Part shown: piece after piece, positions 1 through 12,800 of the stretch | Layout of the letters: the number at the start of each line of letters is the position of its first letter | Numbering within the stretch: position 1 is the first letter of the stretch | NCBI GenBank assembly: GCA_000727475.1 | Contig: KL647331.1 | Coordinates: 376,628 to 440,627 of the forward strand | Length of the DNA: 64,000 bases | Origin: Sarcocystis neurona | Taxonomy: Eukaryota; Apicomplexa; Conoidasida; Eucoccidiorida; Sarcocystidae | Direction of reading: 5' to 3' | Made by a program: the position numbers and the translations under genes | The notes under the pieces: generated by a model | The model's database searches: none | What the model was told of the DNA's origin: nothing | What the model saw: only the letters and a program-made list of their open reading frames with translations

Positions 1-230
1 CATATATATATATATGTAGGGAGAGACAGATAGATAGGTAAGCATTGGTGGACAGATGAATATATATATATAGATAGATATATTGATAAGTACTGGTGGA
101 CAGAGGCCTGTACACATGCATATATATATGTATATATGTATATATAGGTAGAGATAAAGGTTGGTGGACAGAGGAATGTATATATGTATATATTGGTGGC
201 CAGAGGCAATGGCGATGTCCATCGAGACGT
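1..230. repeat. (TA)n/(GATA)n-type low-complexity tract
   Basis: The stretch is made of short TATATA and GATA-like blocks alternating with recurring TGGTGGACAGA-like segments, seen several times between about 48 and 205. This looks like a degenerate minisatellite. Nothing in it resembles a coding exon. Confidence 0.7.
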
Positions 231-1330
231 CTACGGAAGTTGAATAGGAGAAGCAGAGACATGCGAAATGCAGGGAGACAGCGAGACGGAGACGGGACGG
301 GGGCGGAGACGGGGAGACACACGCATCATCGAGCAGCAGGTTTGGGGGAAGTTGCTCTTCGAATATGAGAAGACTCCAGGGAAGAAAAAGTCTGCGCGTC
401 TCTTGCAGAAATTAGTCAAAATAATACCCAACATATATGTACACAAACATATATAAGGGCACGTATATATGCATGCAAGGCAGGCACACCTATATAGGTG
501 TGCATGCATGCAACAGAAAAGTGGCAGCACTTCGATATCTGCAGCACGCGCACCTCTCCGACGGATGACGTCCTCCACACTGCACCGCCTTCCCATTTCC
601 GATTCCAGCAATCTTCTCCATCCACACAAGTCTATATATATGGATGGATAGAGAGAGATATAAAAACACTATATATCTCTATGTTTACTCTCTATGTTTA
701 CCCTATATATATGTGTGAATGCGTTCACCCAACTCACACCTCCTTATATATATACGTATGTATGCCTATACATACGTCGATGCCTCTATAATGTATGTAC
801 ATGTATAGATACGTTAGGATGTCTGGCCATACCCAATAATATGTCCATTTTTTTCCATATACATATATGTATGTATATGTTTTGATCAATGCAGCAGACA
901 GGTTCATGTATGTGAATATCTGCCTATATTTGGTCGATATAAAGACATATATATACATACATGTCTGTACATGCGTTGCATGCATACACGCATATCTATA
1001 TGTGGTGTGTACGCGTAGAAGTATATGTATATAGGCATGCATATATTCGCTTATTCCATATGTACCCATATATAGATGTATGAATGTATGTGTCTGCCTC
1101 TATCTGCCTCTATTTATCCCATGTATAGTACATTATATATATATATATATGTGTAGATATATGTATGGGCATAAATGTGGGCAATAGACATATATGGACA
1201 GACACGAATAGAGGTAGACATAGACCAAATAGAGTTAGACACATACAGATAGATACACAGATGCAGATAGATGTAGATGAAGGTAGACACAGGTAGACAT
1301 ATATAGACACAATACGATCAAGAGACGAAC
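231..1330. other. Repeat-rich stretch left of the exonuclease exon, no exon recognised
   Basis: Short open frames occur on both strands, for example on the minus strand around 231-629, but none carries a motif continuing the DEDD exonuclease domain whose first exon ends at 1331. From about 640 onward the DNA is dominated by TATATA, TACATA and GTATGTA blocks. It is best read as intron, or intergenic DNA, of the minus-strand gene to the right. A small unrecognised exon could be hidden here. Confidence 0.4.
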
Positions 1331-2923
1331 CTTGAGAATATAGGGGGACTCGAGCAGATGTTTGATATTGGCACTTTCGTCGGAGATATTCACTTTGAGA
1401 AGGTCGACCAGGAGCGTCGCCCCCGAAGAAAACGAACACTGCAGCAGACTCAATTTCCCGAACCGCCCGAGCCTCACACCTTCGCAGTCAACAGCAACGA
1501 TATCTGCCCGCATTTCCTTCCTCCACATTTCTTCGCCCTCTCCTTCTCCCGTCCATTCCTTCTTCCTTTCCTTCTCAATCTTCCTGCTGCTGCCAGTGCT
1601 GCAGGGGACCACCCCAGTGTCGTTGCTGTTGCTGTTGCTGCTGCGGGGGTCTCGAAGGTCGTTTCTGCTGCTGCTGTACGTTGGTGGCAAGCCGCTGGAC
1701 CTCCTGCTCTTTGCTCCACACGTTGGCGCCTGCTGCTGTTGCTGCTCTTGCAGCGTCTGTGTCTCGTGTGCTGTTGCTGCTGCTGTTGCTGCTGCTGCAA
1801 TAGCTTCGTTCGTCAGAGATATGATTAAGTAGGACGTGAGAGGAGACGGTGGCAGCAGCACTGCAGAGGAATGGGCAGCAGCAGAAAAAGACGAAGAAGG
1901 AGAGGAAGAAGAAGGAGGAGGAAGAACGTGGGAAAGGCAGGGACGCAACTGCTGCGATAAAAGAGCGGCGCAGCGGCTGCTGCTGTGGACCAAGAAAACG
2001 CGCCTCGTGGGAAGTCCACCTGCTGCAGGAGCCGACGGAGAAGACGACGCAACTGCAGCAGTACTCGCAGCAGATGCAGCAAGAGGAGAGGACGGAGGCG
2101 GGACAGAAGGCGCAGCAGCAGTGATAGGCGCAGCAGCAGTGATAACAGCAGCAGAAGCCCGACACGGGTGCCGAGAAGCAACAGCAGCAGCAGCGGAAGA
2201 AGAAGACGGGAGGGCAACACCAGAAGACGAGGCGGAAGAAGCAGCAGAAGAGGACGCAGCAGCAGCAGCGGAAAGGGACGCAGGAGCAGCAGCAGAAGGC
2301 GCCACAGCAGCAGCAGAAGGCGACACAGGACCAGCAGCAGAAGGCGGCGCAGCAGCAGCAGCAGAAGGCGACGCAGTAGCAGCAGCAGAAGGCACCGCCG
2401 CAGCAGCAGCAGCAGGCGACGCAGGAGCAGCAGCAGAGGAAGACGAAGACGGGGAGGCCGCAGCAGAGGACGAGGCGAAGGAAGCAGCAGCAGTGCGAGA
2501 GAGAAGAGGAGGTGCTGCCGGTGCTGCGGCTGCAGCCCTCGCAGCCCGAGGAGGACGAAGAGAAGAAGCAGCAGCAGGAGATACGAGGAACGCGGAAGCG
2601 GGAAGAGAGGATTTCACGGAGAAGATAGAGGGGTAGTACGAAAGACTCGAAAACGGAACTCCACAAGAAGAAGGAAAAGAGGTGGAAGCGACAGAAGAAG
2701 GGACCGAATATCGAGAAAACGAACAGGGCCGGCGCGACGGTCGGGGTGGGGAAGGGGCTGCAGCGGAGAGACGAGAAGAGAAGTGAACTCGCAGGGCAGC
2801 AGCTTCAGCAGCACACGGCCACCGCCGTCTCCTCGGAAATGCAGGAGAACAGCGACAGGCAGAAAAAGAAGAAGGGGAGAAGGTCTCCACCGACGAACGC
2901 ATGCGACCAAAAAGAAGAGACAT
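1331..2923 (-). CDS. EXD1-type 3'-5' exonuclease domain protein, first exon only (partial gene)
   Basis: A single open frame of 531 codons runs on the minus strand from ATG at 2923 to a likely donor after AAG at 1331 (AAG|GTTCGT). Its last 60 or so residues are the start of a DEDD-type 3'-5' exonuclease fold. VAVDCEGVRLGRFGKLSLLQ (about 1498-1439) supplies the first acidic pair of the catalytic site (D-C-E), and LLVDLLKV and ESPYILK follow as in EXD1/Egalitarian proteins. The remaining catalytic motifs must lie in later exons, which I could not find between 1 and 1330. The preceding 470 residues are low-complexity Ala, Ser and Pro. They are encoded largely by GCT and TCT codons, with a Gln run near the domain. 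The family acts on RNA or as an RNA-binding adaptor; the substrate here cannot be inferred. The start ATG is simply the first in the frame and could be further downstream. Confidence 0.65.
1590..2600. repeat. (CAG)n-rich triplet tract, CAG on the plus strand
   Basis: Interrupted CAG/GCA triplets dominate, for example near 2105-2450. The tract lies inside the exonuclease gene's first exon. In that minus-strand frame it is read mostly as Ala (GCT) and Ser (TCT/TCC). The long plus-strand frames here are shadows of it. Confidence 0.85.
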
Positions 2924-4000
2924 TTGGCCTTAACAGCAAATACGGGGGGAAAACGTGGGAGACGCAGAGAAGGGGAGCAAGTGGGGGGAGACGCAGAAGA
3001 CGGAAACGAAGAGAAGACGAAAAAACGAGAAGGGCAGCACACAGAGGGGGCCCGCAGCTCTTCCCCGAGCCACCACCACCACCAGGCCCGCTGCAGCCGT
3101 TCCTCGCCGCCGACGAGGCAGCAAAAGAAAAGAGGAGACATGCGACTCTCCCACACATCCGTGGCAGAGGGACACGACCCAAGATGAAGCTTCCGACTTT
3201 CTTGAGAAGAAGAGCCTCGCCGAGCGACATGGAGAGCATGCGAGGGTCACCTGAGCAGCAGCAGGAGCCTCGGGACAGCACACAGGAGAACAGAAGAAGC
3301 GAAGGGACCCTACGGCTGCTGCTGCTGTTGCTGCTGCTGCTTTAAGAAGAAGCCTCGGGACAGCACACAGGAGAACAGAAGAAGCGAAGGGACCCTACGG
3401 CTGCTGCTGCTGCCGTTGCTGCTGTTGCTGCTCTACATAAACGAGTACCTCTAGCGCTCTTCTGGCTTTCTCTTTGTGTGAGAGGCGCATAGCAGCAGTC
3501 TTTCTCTGCCTCTCCTGCTGAAAGGGGTGCTTTCTTCGAGGTGAAGACACGCATTGCAGAGTCCTCCCCGCTCTGTTTCTCCCTCTCTATTCCCAGGGTG
3601 CTCATAACCCAACGCCAGTCTTCTTCTCCACATATACGTCTTCCTCATGGACTTCAAAGGGAAAACGGAACATACGTCCATCCACACACTGTATGGACAT
3701 GCATCGTCCTGCATGTGGACAGACGCTTTATATATATATATATATATGTGCATGCAAAAGAGATAGAGAGAGACACACACATACATACACAAACACGGGG
3801 AGAGACGTATGTTTCTCTGTACTATTTGTAGAGACACATACATACAGAGATAGAGTTTGTGAGGAATATATATATATACATCTAGATAGAAGATTTTACA
3901 CATATATATATATATATATGCGAATAAGTGGACAGAGAGATAAACGAGAGAAAGAGATAGAGAGAGACAGGGGCACATATATGTAAGTATGTGCCCAGGT

Positions 4001-4032
<32 letters not shown>

Positions 4033-4120
4033 GTCTGGTTAGGTAGAGAGATATATACAAAGATAGCCACAGATATAGATAGAGATATGGATGGGCATAG
4101 ATAGGGGTAGATATTCAGGC
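2924..4120. other. Putative upstream region of the exonuclease gene; GAAGA-rich then TATA-rich
   Basis: Between 2924 and about 3250 the plus strand is purine-rich (GAAGA, GGAGA) with long but low-complexity open frames on both strands. From 3725 to 4110 (TA)n and GATAGA tracts follow. No exon with a recognisable motif is seen. If the exonuclease gene starts near 2923 on the minus strand, its promoter should be here, but I see no defined element. Confidence 0.3.
3266..3412. repeat. Direct tandem duplication, 85-bp period
   Basis: The segment AGCCTCGGGACAGCACACAG and its continuation at 3266-3327 recurs at 3351-3412 with almost no change. Both copies end in a CTG tract. The offset of 85 bp is not a multiple of three, so a coding role across both copies is unlikely. 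Confidence 0.85.
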
Positions 4121-4123
4121 AGT

Positions 4124-4437
4124 CTATCGTACATGCATACAGTGTTGTGTTTGTGTACATATATATACATATATTTGTGGACAGAGCGCGAGCGAGAGTG
4201 AGTTAGTGAGACGGACTTTTGTGTAATTGTTTTTTTGTTTGGAGAGGTTAGTGGATCCGAGAAAAACATCTTTCTTCAGTGTATCGTACATGCATACAGT
4301 TTTGTGTGTGTACATATATATACATACAAATGTGTGGACATAGCGAGATCGAGAGAAAGAGTGAGTGAGAAGGACTTTTTTGTGATTGTTTTCTTGTTTG
4401 GAGAGGTTAGTGGATCCGAGAAAACATGTTTCTTCAG
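4124..4437. repeat. Tandem duplication, unit about 157 bp
   Basis: Two adjacent copies (about 4124-4278 and 4281-4437) share TATCGTACATGCATACAG at the left. In the middle both have a TACATATATATACATA core and a GAGAGTGAGT-like purine tract. The right part, TTTGGAGAGGTTAGTGGATC and its continuation, is nearly identical in both. Divergence is concentrated in the purine-rich middle. No protein frame is conserved between the copies. Confidence 0.85.
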
Positions 4438-7400
4438 TGAGTGCGGATAAACTTCTTCGGGGTCGTTTTTTAGGGAAGGACGGGAGAGCCTTCTTCCCCT
4501 TGCGGTCGACAAAGTGCCACTCACGCACACCCGGGCGGGGATACTGACATATGCGTATACACAAGCAGATCTTTCTTAGTGGAATGCGAAAGACAGGACG
4601 ACATTTTTGACATCTTCCGTTGTGTTGGATTCTCTGGTTTGTGTGCTCGGAAGAGAACAAAAAACGCACTTCCTGCATCGTCGCTGTGTAATTGGAGAGA
4701 AAGGCGGCTTTTTGCACGTATCTGCTTTCTACTACGCGCCACAACGGATATGATGGGTATTGACCTCCTGACAAGCGAGTTTTTGATGACGTCACATAAG
4801 TTACACATGTACGTGCGTTTAGAGAGAAAAGCATTTCTCCCTGGTTTCTGGCCTGGCACACACTTTAGATTTCTCTACCACGCATCTTCGCGTTCTTCTC
4901 TGAAGTGTGTGGACGATCGAAAAAGAAAATCCCTCTCTCTCTATTTCTCTCTTTCTCTTTCACTCTCTGTATCTCTCTGTGTCCCCACTGGTTTCTGAAA
5001 CGCTGAGTAGTAAGCGTTTATGCCCCGAGTCCACATCTCTGGCATTCTCTCACTTTTACTACGTTGTCGCGCAGAGTAATTTTACCTGAAAAAACGCGAA
5101 TCTCTGTTGAGGAGAACAGGCATGAAGCAAACCTTCTGTTCAGATACCCCAAGAAGAAAAAGGCAGCATGAACGCTGATTTTTATCAGTCTTTCTCCACA
5201 CTTGTGTGCACGCCGTAAGACGGACCTCCTGATGCTCCTGCTCCACAAAAACCGATAAAAGTCAACTTTCTACCTGTTCACGTACGGAAGGTGTTGGTGG
5301 TTTGTGTAGGTTCATGAAAAATGGTTCACTGAGGCACAGCACACCGCAACGCGTAGAAAAATTGCGTCCGTGCCGCAGAAGTGAGGAAGCGGGTGATTTC
5401 CCCTATTTCTTCCCGGCTAGCAGATACGAAGTTTTCTCGCGTTTCTTCTTTCCGCCGGTTTTTCTTTGTGTGTGAGGCTTCTTGTTACGTCAAGACCGTG
5501 TCTACTACAAACAACAGACGGGAAACGGCGAGGAGAATTTCTTGAGTGTCACCAGAGATACAGTGCCGCGGAAAGGGAGTCGGCACGGGCGCTGAGAGTG
5601 GCGACGTATTCTCCTGCATTTCACCACGGTAAAATGTCCGCCCCCCATCCTCACATCGGTCTCTTCCGCAGAGAAATCTTCCTTTCCCCGGCGTTGGGTG
5701 CGTGTGTGTCTGTGTGTGGGGGTCAGTCTGTGCCCATGTTGTGACGGGCGGTGGCAGTGAGAGAGCCAAAAAGAAGTGTCAGGTCATCCTCTTCCGTACT
5801 TTGTCCGTCGGAAGGCATGCAGCGGGTCAGAAACATAGTTTTAACGAAGCTCCTGCCAATGTTGGCACACAGTGAAGACACTTTCCTCTCCACAGGCGCA
5901 AGAAAATCCGCAGGCAGTTCGGACGCATTTTTTTTTTTACTGCGCATGCCGCAGAGGCGGAAAATTTGCGGCCGGCGTGAAAAGAGAGCGGAGGAAAACA
6001 CTCCTTCATATGTAAGAATACGTCTGTGTAAGCAAGTAACACTCTTTCTAGCACCTCTTATTAGTGATATCTATGTGAAAATGACTGAAGATAGAGCAAC
6101 GGATACAGGGAGACATGCATACGTGCACACACAGGCAATATAGACACGCATGTATGTGCGTAGGTCCAACACCGCTCTACAGTTGAAATTTCCGTATGTT
6201 GACGTCTGTGTCACATCCAACTAGTAAAATGCTCAAGCAAACAATTCGTCTTGTTTACTTATCTGCATAGATATAGATAGACAGATACGTAGGTGGATAA
6301 CTTGATATATCCGCTTGGAGCTATCGTGTGTGGCCACGTGTGTCGGTGATGAGTTTGTGTGTTTACCAGCTAAACATCACCCACAGCATACCGCCCCGCG
6401 GTTAATCACATATACACACACATATACATATGGTTCTCTCAAGGATGTGGGGATGTACGCATATGCCTCCTCGGGTACACGTCTGTAGATAGTGTGAACA
6501 ATAGCAGCCGGTACCAACCTATTACCCACGCACGTTACCACATACGTTATCCCTAAGAAAGTCTGCCTATCTCTTTATTTACGTATATATGCAAATTCTT
6601 GGAGCGACGTATACCATATATTAAAACTGCACTCATTGAATGCTAAGCAGACGCCAACATCAAACAATTTCACCGGTACAGCGCTCTTTGTCCTACGGGT
6701 GCACGCGGGTCCTGCGACATGCCAAGCGAACCCTTTTTCACTATAAATTTGGCCGTAAGTCGTATCATTAGCTTTACACTCCTCCATACATCACGCGTGT
6801 GCACGTAATCGTGCAACCAGATGCTTCCCCGTAGGCACGCATTTGTCTACATGTTCACACTGTAAATCGCGGGAAGGGAAAAGGAACTCGTTTAAGTTCT
6901 TGATCCTCCACTTTCCGAATCACGGGGAGGAACGAAATGCATTTTGGCTTTTGACCCTCCACTTTGGAATTCCGATGTGTATTTCAGCGGAATATGTATG
7001 CCCGTAACTCTTTTGCAGCGTCACTGCGACTCTTCAGCACCAGTCACGCTACTTCTGTGATGTGACGGCCAGTCGATACACATGCCGGCCATACGCATGC
7101 ATTTAACACCTGCACAGGGTAATTACTTTATACGTGCGTGTAAAAACGTATAAATATGCTTGGTGGTGTCCTCCGGAGTCCTTGCTCTTCGTTTGACAGA
7201 CACCGACATGTTTAAATGTACCTATCACGTCACACGTGGGATTGCACGTAGTATGGCAACCTGTCTGAGTTCTTAATCAATTTTTAATGTCAGCCAATCT
7301 GAATGTGTCAGTACACCTGCGCCTACCTGTAGATACGTGTCCCACACCAGTTGCACCTGTTTTTTGCGCCACCATGCAGACGAACGTGAATCACCGTGGA

Positions 7401-8600
7401 CAACCGTCTGCTCTTCGAACCTTCACTTGTACGCGTGCCCGATTTTTTGCAGCATCATTTTCGTGTGCACATATATATATATATGTATGTCAAAATAGGT
7501 ATGCATTCCAGACGGGGTCCACGTTCCTCAGAAAGTATGCGTATTCCTGTGTCTAGAATATGAGCGCGCAGCTATGCGTCTTCGTGTACAGGGTGCGCCA
7601 GGACATTCTCCACATAGGATATACGAAGGGTATGGTCAAATGGCAACCGAAATCCCTGTTCGGCTATGTAGTTGACAAGTACGCATATATGTGTATACCT
7701 CAGGCCGGTGAAGGTGAATGCCTTGAATGCAACTCCACGCTTTTTGAGCTGCACGTGCCATACTTGGACGAGAAATGCGTACGTAGAGTTGTACGTTCGC
7801 GCAAGTGTAGATGTCATTTTCGTGCGCCAGAAGGTGTGGCTGTCTCTGGTTTAAAGAGTTTCAAGCACTCTTCAGGAAGATAGATTTACATTTGGAAAGA
7901 GACCTACGGGAAGGCGTTCGCAAGCCTACAGGTTCTTGTGTACACACGCGTATCTACACATCTAAATGGCACGGAAAACCATACGCATTACAAACAAGCA
8001 CACAAATGAGCGTGCGGCAGCGCCACCACACAATTGATTACATTCAGCACTACATCTGTGCACACAGATTGAAAATACACCTAATTTTTGACAGAAGCCA
8101 TTTCAAAGCATCGCAAGAACGATGAAAGACGTGTCCATGTACATGCACGGACGCACGTGATCAAACAGACACAGATGCTCACGTCTATTGTACGCGGTGA
8201 CTCACAAGCGCCTAAGCGTGCTCCACATACGTGTGTATATGCAAAACTAAACAAATGTACAAAGACTGTCTTGACGAAAAGACATGCATCTGTTCTTTAC
8301 GCTTCCGCCACGCAGCTATCGCACACGCACACGTCTTCCCTGAAAATGCAAGCATATTTGGGGACGTGGAGATTTGCGCCAGACACATACAAATCTGCAT
8401 GATGATAAATGGTATGGGAATGGTAATGCACATATGCAGGTTTACACATACAAAAATATGTGTAGTGGGTGCGTATATTTGAGGACGTGCACCTCCGCTC
8501 GTAAATACATACGCACCTCTACTTGTACCACGGAAGCATGGCGCATCTGGTTGTGTGGTTGTCTTCCTCTCTCACTCAGTATATACTCACGCGTGTCCAC
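4438..8600. other. Repeat-poor stretch, no gene recognised
   Basis: Open frames reach about 140 codons (for example plus strand 4579-4998 and 5751-6143) but carry no motif that I recognise, and none is flanked by convincing splice sites joining it to a larger frame. CT-rich runs occur at about 4930-4985. Given the retrotransposon fragments just to the right, part of this DNA may be decayed element sequence, but I cannot show it. Small exons of an unknown gene cannot be excluded. Confidence 0.35.
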
Positions 8601-8699
8601 GCACTGGGACATTAATATTTGTCTATATGGAAATACATATAGACACATCTACTACGTAAGGCATTCCGGGGAGATCTACCGACGGAAAGGAAGTGTGGG

Positions 8700-9854
8700 T
8701 CACACGAGGGTAGTCTCGTAATTCTCCGATGGTACTGACGAGAAAAGGAGGCCGGAAGCTTGCAGCATACGTAGATATACTGAAAATCTTTTGACAGTAT
8801 GATTTCTTGATAGATCTGTGAGTCCATCGAGAAACCTGTGCGATGCCATTTCTGTGCGTGGTGGTGTCAACGCATGAATAATCTTGCTGATACAGGTTCT
8901 CTTTGGCGAAGGCAGGAACACGTCGAGGGATATAACAATTCCAAAAAGCTTTTCTAAATACATATTTCTCAGAAAATGCGTGCGGCACAAGGTCTGAGAG
9001 TACGCACGTTTTAGTCGATCTACAAGTGATGGCATTTTCTGTTGAATTCTAGCTTCCTCGGACAGTTGGAATTTCACACATCCCAGACAAAGCCACTCTA
9101 CGTAAAGGCCCGCGATTCGCCGCGGAAAACCTGCAGAACAATGTCTTGCAAATTCCGGACAAATTCCGGACTAATAGTGTATGGTAAGCAAAGACCTTTC
9201 CCCCGTCGAGAAAGCATTGCTCTACAATCAGAGAAGTGAGTTCCGCGATAAAGAAAATGGGCTCCCTAGACAGCACAAAGCCACTGTCGAACGGCAGAAA
9301 TCCACACTCGTCGCATGACACGCTTTATCACAAACATAACAATCCCCATCTCCGTAAATTACTGGGTTGTTCCGCGAGTTGCAAGAGCGCCAATTTAGGT
9401 TTTTTGAAAGGCGGTACCTGCTGCTACGTCCGTGGACCATTCCCTGCTAATACGTAAATTCGGCACCTGTTCTTCAAAACCTACACAGTTCTGTAACGTG
9501 GAGGTGAAGCAGACCATTCTGCGCCTCGCAGATCTGCTTTGCTCGGATATTTCAAGGATACATCTTTTCTTCGTTAACACTCGCTATTCCAGTGACAGTA
9601 TCCACAAATCAGGTAGGTGATGAAATTGTCTGCTTCACCTCCAACTGGAATTGGCTTAGTGCGTTTTGCTGTAAGGTGCAGGTGTTTCGATCTGCTAACA
9701 CTAAACCCGTCACCTGGTGCTTCTCCCTTCTTAAGAATCGACTTGCTACACTTCCCAGCAACAAGGTAGTGCACAGTGCAAGCATTCCTACGCAGACCGG
9801 TGGACTAAATGGCACGCCCCCTACAAGGATTTTACACACAGTTATGGGATTCAC
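8700..9854 (-). mobile_element. Decayed Ty3/gypsy-type pol: protease and reverse transcriptase
   Basis: Several minus-strand frames, interrupted by stops and frameshifts, line up in the order of a Ty3/gypsy pol. TTLLLGSVAS (about 9761) resembles the retropepsin TLLDSGAS site with the catalytic residues altered. GDGDCYVCD (about 9347) matches the DGSWRFCVD block, and LDGGKVFA (about 9210) the GAKVFSK.D block. VISLDVFLPSPKR followed by KIIHALTPPR and RFLDGL (about 8935-8820) matches the connection region GHVIS...KI.AI..WP.P....RFLGL. The distance from the FCVD-like block to the KI.AI-like block is about 157 codons, as expected in intact elements. RNase H and integrase were not found to the left. 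The element is dead. Confidence 0.6.
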
Positions 9855-12800
9855 AGAACGACTGGCTCCTTAGTGGTCACTCGAGTCTCTGTCAGATTTG
9901 CACTTAACTCAGGAAGATAACTCTGCCCTTCTTTGTGGCTGAGAACAGGGAATGCCCAGATCACACTCCCCTTGAACATCAGCAACAGTCCTAGCAGTCT
10001 TATTATGAAAGTCTGACACTTGAAAATAATGTTGCCCATTTGGCTGCTGCACTCCGGAACTCGGATGTGACATTATTGGTGCGCTTTTTCTCGGCAGCAT
10101 TACACAAACCGTGCTACACACGCATCTCCTTGGTTAAGGACCCTTACCATGGAGAGCCTGAAACGGATAAATACGCAGACAGTCCGTTCGACCATCGCTG
10201 ACACGCCGCTTTTGGAACACACCGGAGTTTTACTAACAGGAAAAGACAGCACCGCGCGTCCCCTGTGATTACACACCGACAGGTTTTCCGTCCCAGCGGT
10301 TCGTCACTAGCCGCTGCACATTCACCGCAGTGTGTTGCCCCCAAAATTGGAGGAACTTCGACTTATACCCAGAAAAAGGTAATCATCACTGAAGAGTGAA
10401 TATAAATCGACCTATCTGATGCAAGCATTCCGCGAGGTTACACTCCGTCTACCCTTGGGATGGCGTTGTGTTTAAGGATCAGCGCTACGTTAGAACTATG
10501 GCTTGTCTTTTAAAGCAAAGAAACGAAAAATCGGCAAAACACCATAGACAGATTTTCTGTTGAAGAGGCGTTCGTGGCGCATCCAGTTCAGCACTGCGGC
10601 AAGGGCCGGACGAAGGCAGAGGACCGTAGACAAACCCGAGTATCCCCCCGTCATGACAGTGTCACGTGCTAGATGCTGACAAATGCAGCCTTCCTCGTCT
10701 TTTCCGTTGTGTCTACCGTCTGTTTCGGACAGGAAACAAATCAGTGCATTTTTTTTTCGTACATTTTGACCTTTCACTTCCTGCGAGAAGAAAGCTCGAT
10801 ACACCCACAACATCGGTTTGCCATCTACACGCGTGACCGGAGCTTGCTAGCAGGCCCGCACACCGACCCCAAGCGTTTCTGCCCACACGGCGACTACAGG
10901 GGAAAGGATGCTGCGAAAATATGAACTGCCGCAGTTATGTTAGTAGACATAAGAAAAGACAAAAACTGCTTGCGATGTGGAAGTGTTGCCCCACCAGCGA
11001 CGGCGTACTCGTGGAGAAACGCCGTTATCGTGCCCCGTCAGAAACGTCGTATTTCTCTCAACTTTTTTGATTTAAATATATGTCAAGCTGTGCACACATC
11101 ATAGGGTGCTCTTTTCTGCACTTCACTTCCACGTGTGTAGTGTGCCTTTTCGATCCCGCTGCGTCACACTCCATGCTCTTAGTTTCCACACATACGTACC
11201 TGTGGCTGACAAGTGGATCGGCAGACCATTCTCTAGGCCCAGATAAGAAACTGCTGTGAAATAAGAGGTTCGGGCTGGCGGAATTCCCAAGAAACCCGCG
11301 TGCACACGCGTGCCCACGCGTGTGCCCACGCGTGTCTACTACTACTGATGCACGCATGCAGGCCGATGAACAGACAAACCTTCGTCACAGTCATAGAGTG
11401 GAGTACGTGTGCATACACCTGAACTGGTGCACGTGTATCTTGCGTGAATACATTTTACATTGCAAGTACCTTGCGTGAATACATTGTAAATTAGAGGTAG
11501 ACACCGTGTACGCCGCGTGCGCGGTGGCAGAGGGACGTGAAAAGGTGTTGGTAGATGTGCGGAAAAAGTCCCAAATAATGTATATATTATTTGTCTGCCT
11601 ATATAACATTGCGTGCAATGTACACATTCACTTATATATGTATGCATAACATATATAGTATTTGTATGTCTATATAGAAGTGTGTGCAGTGTACATATTC
11701 AAATATATATGTATGCATAAATATGTCTGTGGTCACGTGTATACATGCCTTGTCTAACAGTGTGCTCCTTAGGTATTCGTGCGCCGACGTATACACAGGA
11801 GAAAACGCCGGCTCATATGGAGATGTCATGCACGTGGACGGTGTACGCTCGCCGCCTTTGTGACGAGGATATAACACAACGGTGTGGAGTGTGTGACACT
11901 CTTTGCAGGGAAGGACGGAAGACGCGTATGGTCAGGTTGTTCTCACCTGCGAAATATTTATTTGTGATACGCATCGGTCGGGAACGTTCCACCACACACA
12001 TACGGACTGAGTGGATAGACACGGTAGTCTGACACGGCATTCCACTCTACTAATACCTAAGTGTAGAGTCTTTTTGAAGGAATCCTCGGCTACAATTGCT
12101 GCATGTACACATATGTGTACGCGTATAGGTATATTTGTTACCCAGCGACATGTTAGGGTACAAACATATCCCGTGGACGAAAAGGACTGCGTGCGGACCT
12201 ACGGGTTTGCCCAAAGAGATAGCGAGAAAGCAATACGTCACTTGGAGCATCCTATGGTCAAAAAAATTAACTCATGTATTTACGCGTAGAAATGTATGTC
12301 CACGTAGACATGCCTACATAAATGGGCGCGCACCGCCAGTGCAAGCACAAACAAAGTACATCATTTCTCCCGTTCTGTGCTGCTGCGATCGCGTGCACGT
12401 AAATAGCATGAACTCCTGTAGTGGACAGGGGAAGGAAGGCAAATTACGTGTGCCCACGTCTGCCGCAAAATATGCGACGAATCGCTTTGGAGGCGGGAGA
12501 AGCAGACGCATGTAAAATTGAGCAAATTCTAAACTAGGTCCTGCAAGAAGGCACTCGAACACGACGACCGGAGCGGCGCGATCTCAGCCACTTACTTCCA
12601 CGGAAGAACAAGTTTTTGCACACGTAAGAACAGAGACAGAATCCGATCTATACAACTACCTCTAAGTTCACGAATACTCAAGGTGAGTGGCGACCTTGAA
12701 TTACTTTGTCTGTACAGAAGCGCTAATGTCTCAACATGCGGCTCCTCGATTGACACACAGTAATTCGTGTTTTACCAGACCGACCTCTACTCTTGCATTT

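Noticed and set aside
1836..3187. Long plus-strand frames rich in Ser/Arg or Ala/Glu opposite the exonuclease exon
   Set aside because: They are made of CAG and GAAGA repeats, and the opposite strand carries a clear DEDD domain in a continuous frame.
10144..10344. Cysteine-rich minus-strand frame as a gag zinc knuckle
   Set aside because: The Cys/His spacing does not fit CX2CX4HX4C, and the fragment is isolated.
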